Of a stretch of DNA of 64,000 nucleotides, positions 1-7,275 are shown in pieces (within the stretch, counting starts at the first letter, position 1; each line of letters starts with the position of its first letter). This DNA comes from Streptomyces sp. CC228A (GTDB lineage: Bacteria; Actinomycetota; Actinomycetes; Streptomycetales; Streptomycetaceae). The translations under genes and the position numbers were made by a program. The DNA lies in the NCBI RefSeq assembly GCF_021390935.1, contig NZ_JAJPUI010000005.1, positions 62,001-126,000 on the forward strand, read 5' to 3'. The notes under the pieces are model-generated. The model had not been told where the DNA came from. It saw only the letters and a program-made list of their open reading frames with translations, and did not search any database.

Positions 1-2
1 AC

Positions 3-251
3 GTCGACCTGGCCCTCCAGCTGGAGCAGGACGACGACGAGATGGACCTGCTGCACCGGACGCTGTTCCAGCACCTGATGGACGACCGCTGGAAGCACGG
101 CATCGAGACCGCCGTGGACGTCACCCTGCTGGGCCGCTACTACGAGCGCTTCGCCGACCACGCCGTGTCCGTGGCGAAGCGCGTCGTGTACCTGGTGACG
201 GGCGAGCACGCCGACGAGCTGCAGCCTGACACCCCCGTCGAGGGCGTGTGA
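3..251 (+). CDS. phoU: PhoU phosphate-signalling protein, C-terminal part
   Basis: Reading frame open from the left edge, so only the last 82 residues are present. They match the C-terminal helical domain of PhoU, with the R-Y-Y-E-R-F-A-D-H-A metal-binding helix and a following V-A-K-R segment. PhoU is a cytoplasmic regulator that couples the PstSCAB phosphate transporter to the PhoR/PhoP two-component system. In Streptomyces it lies beside phoRP, which would be off the left edge. The presence of ppk at the other end of the window fits a phosphate-metabolism neighbourhood. The 5' part is missing only because the window starts here. Confidence 0.9.
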   Translation, partial: VDLALQLEQDDDEMDLLHRTLFQHLMDDRWKHGIETAVDVTLLGRYYERFADHAVSVAKRVVYLVTGEHADELQPDTPVEGV

Positions 252-408
252 CCGCACGGCGCCCCCGCCGGCCGCCGCCGCGCGCCCGGCGCACGGGAGC
301 ACCGGGCGCATCAGTGCGCCGTTGATGCGCCCTGCCGGGTGGGCATGCAATGGGTGAGGCGACGACGTCCGTACGCCGTGCTGACGTACGACCGTTCAGG
401 AGGAACCC

Positions 409-579
409 ATGGCAGATTCCCCCACGACCCACGCCGAGTACGAGAAGGCCCCTGTCGAAGTGCGCGACGCGCGGGCGGCACACCGGCTCCCCCTGCTCGG
501 CGGCTGCGGCTGCGGTTCCGGCTGCGGCTGCGGCTGCCAGTCGGGCGGCCCCTGCCAGTGCGGCGGCTGCTGCGGGTAG
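409..579 (+). CDS. mtpA: Small Cys/Gly-rich metallothionein-like protein
   Basis: A 56-residue ORF starting at ATG after a clear AGGAGG-type site at about 398-405. The first 30 residues are ordinary and charged. The last 26 are almost only Gly and Cys, with nine cysteines in C-x-C and C-C spacing, which is the chemistry of a metal-thiolate cluster. A metallothionein-like gene called mtpA is known next to phoU in Streptomyces, and I assign the name on that context. Binding of zinc or copper in the cytoplasm is inferred. It ends about 20 nt before a strong terminator hairpin, so it is probably the last gene of the phoU transcript or its own unit. Confidence 0.65.
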   Translation: MADSPTTHAEYEKAPVEVRDARAAHRLPLLGGCGCGSGCGCGCQSGGPCQCGGCCG

Positions 580-601
580 GAGGGCGCTCCGTTCCGCCCC
601 T

Positions 602-642
602 GGCCGGGGCCCTGTCCGACACACACGGACAGGGCCCCGGCC
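602..642. terminator. Strong hairpin terminator
   Basis: A perfect 17-bp stem (602-618 with 626-642) and a 7-nt ACACACA loop lie between the convergent Cys-rich gene and the secreted-protein gene. There is no T tract, which is common for Streptomyces terminators. It probably works in both directions. Confidence 0.8.
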
Positions 643-704
643 GCGCATGCGGGTGCGGCGGGGCGGCGGGGCGGCGGGCGCTCGTCGGTTCGCTGATACC
701 GGGT

Positions 705-1724
705 TCAGTAGGTGAAGGCCAGGCCGTGCGTGCGGGCGAGGTGCCCGCCGACGTGTCCGGCGTGGATCACGACCGGGTTGCCCCAGGTGTGCTTGACCTT
801 CAGCGAGACCCGGAACTGCGAGCAGCCGCCGAGGTCGGCGGTGGTCAGCAGAAGCGTGTTGACCGCTGCCTGATGGTGCTTGCGGTTCGCGATGTGCCAG
901 GTGGTGGCCGTGCTCGTCTTCGGGGCGCCGCACCGGCTGCCGTCGGGGTTCTGCGGCTGGGCCTCGACCCAGGTCTGCACGGTGGTGCCGTCGTACTGGC
1001 TGGTGCCGCCCGGGCAGATGACGGAGCCGGCCTTGCAGGTGGTCAGGGCGGCGTCCTGGACGACGGCGATCCGGTCGGCGCCGGTCGGCGTGATCGTGGA
1101 ACCGAGAGTCGTCACGGTGCTGCCGGACCCCACCACCCGCTCGTCGTCCTGGAGGAGCGTCCAGCGTGCCGTGTACGGGTAGGCGGCCCGGGCGAGTTCG
1201 GCGCCGGCGGCGACCCGCATGGTCACCTTGCGGCCGTCGGCGACGATGGTGGAGTAGCTGGTGACCGACAGGCGGCAGGTGTACGTGCCCTGCTCGGGAG
1301 CGATGAAGACCCACCGCACCGTGGGCTTCTGCGTGTGCTCGTGCGGCAGCAGGTTGGCCGCCCAGTAGGCCCCGGCCTCCACACCGGCGGGCAGCGGGTC
1401 GGTCTCCGGCGTGCCGCCGCCCCGGGCGCAGCGGATGGAGAAGGTGGTGCCGAGCCAGTCGTCCCCGGTCAACTCCGTGACGTTCTCGATGAGGACGTTG
1501 CGGGCCCACAGGTACGAGCGCTCCCCGGCAGCGGCCGTGAACGTCACCTCCGTACCGGGGATGTCCCAGTACGGGCTGCCGGCCTTGGGGGTCACCGGGT
1601 AGTCGAACGCCTCGGCCGGCGCGGCCTGCGCGGGCGCGGCGGTGCCCACTGGTCCGGCGAGGGCGAGAACGGAGGCGGCGAGTACGCCGCCCAGGCGGGC
1701 GGCAAGTCTGCTTCCCAGACGCAT
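705..1724 (-). CDS. Secreted protein of unknown function
   Basis: 339 residues. The ATG start is preceded by a GGGGGGAAC purine tract. Residues 1-30 form a typical Sec signal peptide: Arg at 3 and 6, then a Leu/Ala-rich core and an A-Q-A-A-P cleavage region. The mature part has many Thr, Ser and aromatic residues and about six Cys that could form disulfides, suggesting an extracellular beta-rich fold. I recognise no catalytic motif. It ends against the terminator at 602-642, convergent with the phoU side. It is the last backbone gene before the integrative element. Confidence 0.75.
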   Translation of the reverse strand: MRLGSRLAARLGGVLAASVLALAGPVGTAAPAQAAPAEAFDYPVTPKAGSPYWDIPGTEVTFTAAAGERSYLWARNVLIENVTELTGDDWLGTTFSIRCARGGGTPETDPLPAGVEAGAYWAANLLPHEHTQKPTVRWVFIAPEQGTYTCRLSVTSYSTIVADGRKVTMRVAAGAELARAAYPYTARWTLLQDDERVVGSGSTVTTLGSTITPTGADRIAVVQDAALTTCKAGSVICPGGTSQYDGTTVQTWVEAQPQNPDGSRCGAPKTSTATTWHIANRKHHQAAVNTLLLTTADLGGCSQFRVSLKVKHTWGNPVVIHAGHVGGHLARTHGLAFTY

Positions 1725-2056
1725 GCGGGACGTTCCCCCCTGTGGTGGTCGTCGATCAGTGACGGTGGAATGACCAGGGGACTGTAGCCGTCGCACAGCT
1801 GGGCGCTGGTGGGTGGGAGGGGCGTTGGGAGGGCCGCCGGGGCGGTCTTGAGCTGACGTCCCGGACCTTGCGCCTCCATGCCGAGCCGCCGGGGACGGAC
1901 GGACCGGGCAGACCGTCGCGACCGTCCGCGCCGGGCGCCTCGCCGGGTCACCGGGGTCACCGCGGAGGCGGGGTGCCGTCGGTGGGGCGGCCGCCTCGGG
2001 CGACGCGCTCCACCGTGACCGGGGCGGCGGAGCCGCACTCGATTCGCGCAACGGAA
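1725..2056. other. Intergenic region without a gene
   Basis: About 330 nt upstream of the secreted-protein gene. It should hold that gene's promoter, but I see no convincing -35/-10 pair. Open frames here have no start site or composition that would support a gene. The right part borders the ancestral gpmA terminator. Confidence 0.5.
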
Positions 2057-2097
2057 CAAGCCCCCCGCCGGCGGGGGAACCGCGGGCGGGGGGCTTG
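2057..2097 (-). terminator. Ancestral gpmA terminator, now stranded at attL
   Basis: 13-bp perfect stem (2057-2069 with 2085-2097). It lies 13 nt beyond a fragment that reproduces the last residues Q-G-K-K-K and a stop of GpmA at 2111-2129. Read on the minus strand, this is where a terminator of gpmA would have been before the integrative element separated gpmA from its downstream flank. Confidence 0.75.
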
Positions 2098-2112
2098 CTC
2101 GTGGGGGGGGTT

Positions 2113-2129
2113 ACTTCTTCTTGCCCTGG
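2113..2129. other. attL core of the gpmA-integrated element
   Basis: Seventeen bases identical to 11098-11114 (attR). On the minus strand they encode the end of a GpmA-like tail (Q-G-K-K-K), and a TAA stop follows at 2111-2113. Similarity extends a few bases further with mismatches. It is the displaced copy of the gpmA 3' end created by site-specific integration. Confidence 0.8.
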
Positions 2130-2359
2130 GTCTGGAGGGCCCGTTCTCCACCCCTGATCAGAGGGGCACGCACCCCAAGTGACCTGCGGTCGAGCGGTCG
2201 TTGTTGGTCGCTGTTGGTCGTCACGGGTCACCGTCGGAGGGCCCAGAGAGGGCCCAGCTCAGGGCCCGCCATAACCGCTAGCGCTAGCAGTACGGCCCTC
2301 TAACGTTAGCGCCCTCGCTAGCGGGCTAAACCAGCCGTGAACAGCGTGTTAGCCGTTAG

Positions 2360-3326
2360 ATGAATGAGTCCGATGTCTTCAGTGGTCGTAGGCGATCAGT
2401 GATCGCTTGACGGGGGCGTTGGTGGCCCAGTTGTGCCAGATGCCGGCGGCGAGGGCGAGGAGTCGTTGGCCGGTGCGGGCGAAGACTCCGGCCGGGGTTC
2501 TGCCGCCGTGCTGTTCGAGGCTGAGCTGGCCCTTGAGGGTGTCGATGACGGCTTCGATCCACTGCCGGACCCGGGCGATCTTTCCGTGCCGGGCCGGTTC
2601 GTCCTCGCGGTCCGGCCGCACCAGATGAACCCCGAGCCGCTCGGAGCAGAAGGTTTCGAACTCCTTCCCGGCGAAGCCCTTGTCGGCGAGGATCACCTGT
2701 CCTTGGCGGACGAGGTGGTGGTCGCGTTCGAGTAGCGCGGCCATCACCTCCCGTTCGCCGATCTTGGGGTTGGCCAGGCACCAGGTGACGGGCATGCCTT
2801 CGGCGGTGGTGACCAGGTAGAGGCGGAAGGCCCCAGAAGAAGCGGGAGTGGCTGCGGCAGTAGCCGTACCCGCAGTGTCCGGCCAGTTCGGAGCGTTTGA
2901 CGGTCTCGCGGGAGGCCGCGCAGGGCAGCGGGGTGGAGTCGATCAGCCGCAGGTCGTCGTGCCAGGTCGGCACCTGCCGGGCCAGTGCCTCGATCACGCG
3001 GCTGATCAGGGGGCCTGCGGCGTTGAGGCGCTTGTTGTAGGCGGACTGCTGGGGCAGGTAGCGGAACAGGTGGCCGAGGCGGGCGTGGGCGAAGCGGATC
3101 CAGTGCCGGGCCGAGGGAAAACCGAGCAGGACCTGGGCGACCGCCAGGCACAGCAGTTCGGCGTCCGTCAGTTTCGGGGGTCGCCCGATCCGGCGACAAG
3201 GCGCCACATGGTCGTCGATGAACACGTACAGTGCCGCCAGAAGGGCGTCCAGGTTTGTCTTCACACACTGACCAACGGGCGCCCTTCGCCATGGTCGCGA
3301 CCAGCACGAACATCGGACTCATTCAT
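2360..3326 (-). mobile_element. IS982-family insertion sequence
   Basis: About 967 bp with 17-bp perfect terminal inverted repeats (2360-2376 and 3310-3326). A possible 4-bp target duplication TTAG flanks it (2356-2359 and 3327-3330). It contains one transposase reading frame, now broken. It is inserted close to attL inside the integrative element, in a stretch already rich in CTAG and TTAG motifs. Confidence 0.85.
2379..3264 (-). pseudogene. IS982-family transposase, frameshifted
   Basis: Starts at GTG 3264. The N-terminal half has the family's R-R-I-G-R-P-P-K-L-T-D segment, the D-S-T-P catalytic region and the H-S-R-F-F-W-G block. Right after that block (about 2835) the frame must change by one base to continue with the family's R-L-Y-L-V and D-K-G-F segments and the conserved end S-L-I-A-Y-D-H at 2379. 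Together the two parts are full length. IS982 elements normally use a single uninterrupted frame, so this copy is inactive unless the extra C is a sequence error. Confidence 0.85.
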
Positions 3327-3714
3327 TTAGCTGCCGTTCCGGCCGCCACGCCGAAGCTCGGCGTGAGGCGCGGCGTGGGGACCGGCCGGCCGGGCCGCTA
3401 TCGCCGGTCGTCAGGGAAGAGTGAGAAGGACCGCCCTTCGGGCGGGCGACTCTCGGGCGCCCACCACCGTCCAGGGAACCGTCGGAGGGCGGCCGACGCA
3501 CATCGCGTCCCGAGCAGAAGAGACCACCGGCCGCGCGGGTGGTCACTTTCCTGACCGCCGGGCCGCGCCCAGAGACGAACTGAGGCCCCCGCCGTCTGCC
3601 GCTGGACGGAACTCCAGGAGGGCTTTTCAGAGAGGCGGAGGACGGCCGTGCGCGCCCTCGGCCGCCCCCGCTCCTGAAAAGCCTCTTCCCCTCGCCCTAG
3701 AGAGTCGAGGAAAA

Positions 3715-3882
3715 CAGCGTCCGCAGCGTCCGCCGCCTTCCCAGTACCGCTCCTGACCTGCGCTTTCCGTTCGGACGCTAAACGAGATGCGTAGCGTCCG
3801 CAGCGTCCGCGAGACCTACTGCCCTCTAGGAGGATCACCCCAGGTCAGAGGGCTCTTAGAGCGATACGGGCGCCGGACGCTG
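3715..3882. repeat. Iteron-like GCGTCCG repeats, left cluster
   Basis: Copies of AGCGTCCG occur at about 3716, 3725, 3793 and 3802. Inverted copies start near 3772 and 3874. A TGACCTGCG motif at 3754 precedes the inverted copy. The same TGACCTGCG then CGGACGCTA arrangement recurs at 9008-9040. Spacing of 9 nt within the tandem pairs suits binding of an initiator or regulator. Its role as an origin or operator is inferred. Confidence 0.55.
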
Positions 3883-3901
3883 GACCTCCCACGTCACGGA
3901 A

Positions 3902-3963
3902 CCGCGTACAGGAAAGAGGAGCACGCCGCGCCGCGCCTGGGTGCTCCTCTTGCCTGTACGCGG
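3902..3963. repeat. Long inverted repeat with 23-bp arms
   Basis: Arms 3902-3924 and 3941-3963 pair with one mismatch around a 16-nt GC-rich loop. The stem is much longer than a normal terminator and has no gene ending just upstream on either strand. It could be a replication hairpin, a strong insulating terminator or a structured RNA. Confidence 0.6.
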
Positions 3964-4304
3964 CCACCGCTTCCAGCGCCCCCGCCCCCGGTTGGGGCGT
4001 TGTCACTTGTCTTGTCGCAAGCCGCACCGCACCGGCCGCCCGCACCCCGGCGGCGGGCTCCGCAGCGCTCGCGGAGCGAGCTGCCAAAGGACGCGCCCGG
4101 AGGGCGTCCTACTATCCCTTCCCGCTGCGCGACGGGTTCGACCCCTGAGACCTCAGCAGTCCTAGCAACCTCCCTTGCTAGACCTAGCAGCACCGCTAGC
4201 AACCAGAAGGGCCCGTGACCAGCTCTCTAGCGTCTAGCAGGGCACACGTAGAGCCCCCGGAATCGCGTCCGATCCCCGGGGTTGGCAAGGTCTCGCTCCG
4301 CCCG

Positions 4305-4886
4305 CTAGGACGAGGGTCCCGGCCTCTCACGGTCCGGCGCCTGAAGCCCCGCTGCTTCGAGTACCTTCAGCACTGAATCAGGGTCACCGTCGTAGACGAC
4401 GTGAGGCTCGTCCGGTCGAGGAGGGACGAACCGGGCCCGGTAGCGGACCAAGTCGCTCTCCGAGAAGTAGATCGAGTTCGGATCCGCTTCATGCCGTGCG
4501 TTTCTCTGGCTCACACGCGACCACAGTTCCTCGTGACTCGCCTCCAGGTAGACGAGCAGCGGGTGGCCGGCGGCTGCCGCGATCCCGAGCCATCGGGCAC
4601 GCTCTTCGGGCGTCCAGAACCCGTGATCCACCACCACGTCGCGTCCCGCCTGGAGCTGTTCGTGGAGGTCCACGGCGATCTCTTCCAGCACCGGCCGCTC
4701 CAGAGTGGGGAACGTGCCCCGAGGGAAGTCGACCCCGTACACGCCGTGCCGCTGGAACATGACCTCATCCGGGCACAGCCGAATGAAACCGCGGGCTGTG
4801 AGCGCACGGGACAGCGTCGTCTTCCCCGAGCCCGGAAGGCCGACCATCAACACGCAGAACGGCGCACGGGCCGAGCCCGCCGTCAC
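4305..4886 (-). CDS. P-loop kinase (AAA_33 / zeta-toxin-like)
   Basis: 193 residues. The GTG start overlaps the TGA of the GntR gene (GTGA), so the two are translationally coupled. A Walker A motif G-L-P-G-S-G-K-T-T lies at about residues 14-22. The rest has the pattern of small P-loop kinases: C-P-D-E after the first strand, D-H-G-F-W, and an arginine-bearing lid near S-Q-R-N-A-R-H. Substrate unknown; this fold includes small-molecule and RNA kinases as well as zeta toxins. Coupling to the repressor suggests a regulatory or maintenance role in the element. Confidence 0.75.
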   Translation of the reverse strand: MTAGSARAPFCVLMVGLPGSGKTTLSRALTARGFIRLCPDEVMFQRHGVYGVDFPRGTFPTLERPVLEEIAVDLHEQLQAGRDVVVDHGFWTPEERARWLGIAAAAGHPLLVYLEASHEELWSRVSQRNARHEADPNSIYFSESDLVRYRARFVPPRPDEPHVVYDGDPDSVLKVLEAAGLQAPDRERPGPSS

Positions 4887-5644
4887 TGGGCGACCTCGGA
4901 TTCTGTGAGCCAGGTACGACCCGGGCCGCCGAGGTCCACGCCGTACTCCACGATGTGGTCCGCGCTGTCGATGAACTTCGCCGTCATGACGACCACCGGC
5001 TCTGCGGGCGGATTCGAGGGGTCCAGCTCTAGGAGCTCCGCGTCCACAGGCGTCAGGAGCCGCGCTGAAGCCGTGTCGATCCGGCGGGTGATCGGCCGCC
5101 CCGTGGCTTGCGCGATGAGCTGGAGGGACGTTCCGCCGGTCAGGCGCTTGCTCTCCGCCAACTGGGGGACAAGCTTCCCGTAACGCACCGGGATCCATGA
5201 CGTGGAGTGCGCGACGATGCCGTGCCGGTCGCGGTAGACGCGGCGCCGCCGGATCACGTCCGCGCCCGGAGCGATGTCCAGTACCTGAGCCACGTCGGCC
5301 GGCGCCGGGACCACCGCCGCCTGGTGGGAGTCGGACCGCTCGCCCGCTCCCCAGCTCGACCCGCTACGGCGCCCCCGGTCTTGTCGCTGGGCGCCGGAGG
5401 ACATGGGAGCGGGGCGGTCGATCACCTCGGTGCCGATGCCATGGATTCCCCGGACGAGCCCGTCGGTGCGCAGCTTCCGAAGCGCCTTCTCGGCCGTCGC
5501 CGTGCTGACGCTCCACTCCTGGGAGAGCGTCTTGATGCTGGGCAGAAGCTCGCCCGGCTGAAGCTGGCCGGACGTGATCAGTTCCTCGTAGTGCGCGGCG
5601 ATTCGTGCGTACGGCGCCCGATGGCCGGCCTGATCCGACACCAC
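4883..5644 (-). CDS. GntR/HutC-family transcriptional repressor of the element
   Basis: 253 residues. GTG at 5644 follows AAAGGAG with 5-nt spacing; a second GTG follows directly. The N-terminal winged helix has the Y-A-R-I-A-A-H-Y-E-E-L-I and L-P-S-I-K-T-L-S-Q-E-W blocks. A UTRA ligand-binding domain follows (about 90-245). AICEs such as pSAM2 use GntR proteins (KorSA) to repress their replication and transfer genes. Three phased palindromes immediately upstream (5694-5721) are the likely operator, giving autoregulation and control of the divergent operon. Confidence 0.85.
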   Translation of the reverse strand: MVSDQAGHRAPYARIAAHYEELITSGQLQPGELLPSIKTLSQEWSVSTATAEKALRKLRTDGLVRGIHGIGTEVIDRPAPMSSGAQRQDRGRRSGSSWGAGERSDSHQAAVVPAPADVAQVLDIAPGADVIRRRRVYRDRHGIVAHSTSWIPVRYGKLVPQLAESKRLTGGTSLQLIAQATGRPITRRIDTASARLLTPVDAELLELDPSNPPAEPVVVMTAKFIDSADHIVEYGVDLGGPGRTWLTESEVAQ

Positions 5645-5693
5645 GTCAACTCCTTTGCCTCATTGGATGCGTTCCCTAGCGTACCGCTTGACA

Positions 5694-5721
5694 CCCTAGG
5701 GCGCCCTAGGGAACCTTAGGG
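5694..5721. promoter_or_regulatory. Three phased CCYTAGGG operators with a rightward -35 box
   Basis: Palindromes CCCTAGGG (5694-5701), CCCTAGGG (5704-5711) and the variant CCTTAGGG (5714-5721) start exactly 10 bp apart. They directly follow a TTGACA hexamer at 5688-5693. They would place repressor dimers on one face of the DNA between the -35 and -10 of a rightward promoter for the 5877-8894 operon. They also lie upstream of the leftward GntR gene. Binding by the GntR protein is inferred. Confidence 0.65.
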
Positions 5722-5766
5722 ATGTGCCCGCCGGTCGAACCGATCGGAACGGGTACGGCTCCCTGC

Positions 5767-5880
5767 ATGGGGGCTGAGGCATGGAAACGTCCTGGTCAAT
5801 GGCCTAGGACGAAGCAGGGAGCGGCCACCTACCGCCAAGCAGTCAGCCGCTCCCCGACCCACGAAGGGGTAATCCCATGA
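5767..5880 (+). CDS. Possible 37-residue upstream ORF coupled to the HTH gene
   Basis: An ATG at 5767 opens 37 codons. The TGA at 5878-5880 overlaps the ATG of the next gene (ATGA). No ribosome site precedes it, but a transcript starting at the operator promoter would begin close by. The sequence is basic, with W-K-R and W-P-R segments and no recognisable domain. It may be chance. Confidence 0.25.
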   Translation: MGAEAWKRPGQWPRTKQGAATYRQAVSRSPTHEGVIP

Positions 5881-6281
5881 TGCCCGAGAACACCATGGCG
5901 GCACCTGAGCAGCCGCACACCTTACGGGCGGCTGACACGCCGCTGGGGCGGGCCCGCGTGGCCCGGGGCTGGTCGCAGGACAAGGCCGTACGGGCCTTGA
6001 CCCTGCTGGCTGAGTCCTGGAACTGGCAAATCGCCGCCGAGCCGTCCCTGAAGGTGTACCTGTCCCGCTGGGAGCACGGCCTGACCCGGCCGGGCAAGAC
6101 GTACCAGTCCCTGCTGTGCGCGATCTACCGCGTGACGCCGGAGGAGCTGGGCTTCTCCTCTTCCCGCGAGTCCCGGGAGTCCGCGACGACGAAGAGTCTG
6201 CGGGAGCGGATCGCGGAGCTGGAGTCCATGGTGACGCGGCTGACCGGGCACCTCGGCATGGTCGAGGGGGTGGCGCTGTGA
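5877..6281 (+). CDS. Xre-type helix-turn-helix protein
   Basis: 134 residues. ATG 5877 (a second ATG follows) lies 7 nt after AAGGGG. Residues 20-90 form a Cro/C1-type HTH with the G-R-A-R-V-A-R-G-W-S-Q start and the Y-L-S-R-W-E-H-G recognition segment. A short coiled-coil-like C-terminus (L-R-E-R-I-A-E-L-E-S-M) follows. First firm gene of the rightward operon; its TGA overlaps the next GTG. It is probably a regulator of the element's excision or replication functions. Confidence 0.75.
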   Translation: MMPENTMAAPEQPHTLRAADTPLGRARVARGWSQDKAVRALTLLAESWNWQIAAEPSLKVYLSRWEHGLTRPGKTYQSLLCAIYRVTPEELGFSSSRESRESATTKSLRERIAELESMVTRLTGHLGMVEGVAL

Positions 6282-6724
6282 CGATCGCGCCGGAGACCCC
6301 GCTGAACGCGCCCGTTGTGGCGCCGGAGCGGAACGTGCGGCTGGCTGCCGCGATCGTGGAGTCCGGGATGACCTACGCCGAGCTCGCCGAGGAGCTGCGG
6401 GTGGACCCGAAGACGGTGGAACGGTGGGTGAACGAGCCGGGCCGTCGCCCGTACGCCCGCACGTGCCACGCGCTGGCCCGGATCCTGGGGACGACGGTGT
6501 GGGACCTGTGGCCCGCGCTGCGTCCGCAGGACCGGCCGCAGGCGCCCGCCGTGGTGCCGCTGCCGCCGGTGCTGCTGGCCGCCGCGAGGGACGCGCTGAG
6601 CCTGGTCGAGAACCTCGACCTCGGCACGGCGAGCCCGACCGCGATGGCCATGCACCTCGGCTCGCTCTCGGCCGCGCTGCGCACGGTGCTCGACCTGGTC
6701 GACGTCTCCGGGGTGAACGCGTGA
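6278..6724 (+). CDS. Helix-turn-helix protein, second in the operon
   Basis: 148 residues from a GTG overlapping the previous stop by 4 nt. Residues 18-70 are an HTH with M-T-Y-A-E-L-A-E-E-L and T-V-E-R-W-V-N-E, followed by an A-R-I-L-G-T-T-V-W-D-L-W-P segment seen in actinobacterial Xre-like proteins. The C-terminal half is helical. It is a second small DNA-binding protein in the same operon. Whether the two HTH proteins act together is unknown. Confidence 0.7.
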   Translation: MTIAPETPLNAPVVAPERNVRLAAAIVESGMTYAELAEELRVDPKTVERWVNEPGRRPYARTCHALARILGTTVWDLWPALRPQDRPQAPAVVPLPPVLLAAARDALSLVENLDLGTASPTAMAMHLGSLSAALRTVLDLVDVSGVNA

Positions 6725-7275
6725 GCCTGCACACCGCTCCACGGCTCAACTCCGCCCGCCGTCGCGCCCGCAAGGCACAGCTCACGGCCCGCGACGGCTG
6801 GCGGTGCACCTACTGCCGGCACCGCTTCCGCCACCTGCGCGACGCCACGATGGACCACGTCGTGCCGTACTCGCTCTACCGCACCTGGTCCGCCAGCGCG
6901 CTCGTGCTCGCCTGCCAGCCGTGCAACCACGCCAAGGCCGACCGCCTGTTCCTCTCGATCGCGCTGCTCCTGGTCTGGTCGACCGACCCGGCGTTCACGG
7001 GCGTTCAGCCGACCGTCGACCCGGTCGGCCCGCTGTTCACGACCGGCGACGAGTCGGCTGACTCCCGGTCGATCCAGCTCGGGCCCGACAAGGTCGACTG
7101 GCTGATGCTCGCGCGGACCGTTCAGGCCCGTTCATCGGCCGCACGATCGACCCCTGACCAGACAAAATCCACCAAACCGGTTGAGCGGCGAGTGCGTGTC
7201 GGTCGACTCGACCACTCCCGCCGATCGGCCCGGAACACCTGTGAGCAGTCGACCGATCGAGGGGTGAGCGCGTGA
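6721..7275 (+). CDS. HNH endonuclease
   Basis: 184 residues, GTG overlapping the previous stop. A zinc-binding HNH fold is clear at residues 25-80: C-T-Y-C, then the catalytic M-D-H-V-V-P block, then C-Q-P-C-N-H-A-K. About 100 further residues show no domain and are Arg/Ser/Thr-rich at the end. HNH enzymes nick or cut DNA. In phages they often serve packaging and in mobile elements homing or defence. Placement between HTH regulators and an ATPase suggests it processes DNA for this element. Confidence 0.85.
   Translation: MSLHTAPRLNSARRRARKAQLTARDGWRCTYCRHRFRHLRDATMDHVVPYSLYRTWSASALVLACQPCNHAKADRLFLSIALLLVWSTDPAFTGVQPTVDPVGPLFTTGDESADSRSIQLGPDKVDWLMLARTVQARSSAARSTPDQTKSTKPVERRVRVGRLDHSRRSARNTCEQSTDRGVSA

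Larger units (their letters stand above)
3327..4304. other. Repeat-rich non-coding region of the integrative element
   Basis: Nearly 1 kb without a credible gene. Frames that stay open here have arginine- and proline-rich composition and no ribosome site. It holds an iteron-like cluster (3715-3882), a long inverted repeat (3902-3963) and a cluster of six CTAG tetramers (4162-4237). There is also a looser inverted repeat with GCTTTTCAG arms near 3620-3690. The clustering suggests a replication or regulatory region for the element. Confidence 0.6.

Noticed and set aside
4105..4160. A GGGTTCGACCCC stretch like a tRNA T-arm near a possible attachment site
   Set aside because: The flanking bases do not form acceptor, D- or anticodon stems, and the stem around the TTCGA loop is poor. 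The real attachment site is in gpmA.
3787..4218. A 143-codon open frame in the repeat region of the integrative element
   Set aside because: No ribosome site, low-complexity Arg/Pro/Ser composition, and it runs across the iterons and the long inverted repeat.
4305..4886. Zeta-type toxin of a toxin-antitoxin pair with the GntR gene
   Set aside because: The P-loop kinase fold fits several families, and GntR/UTRA proteins are not known epsilon-type antitoxins. Kept as a kinase of unknown substrate.
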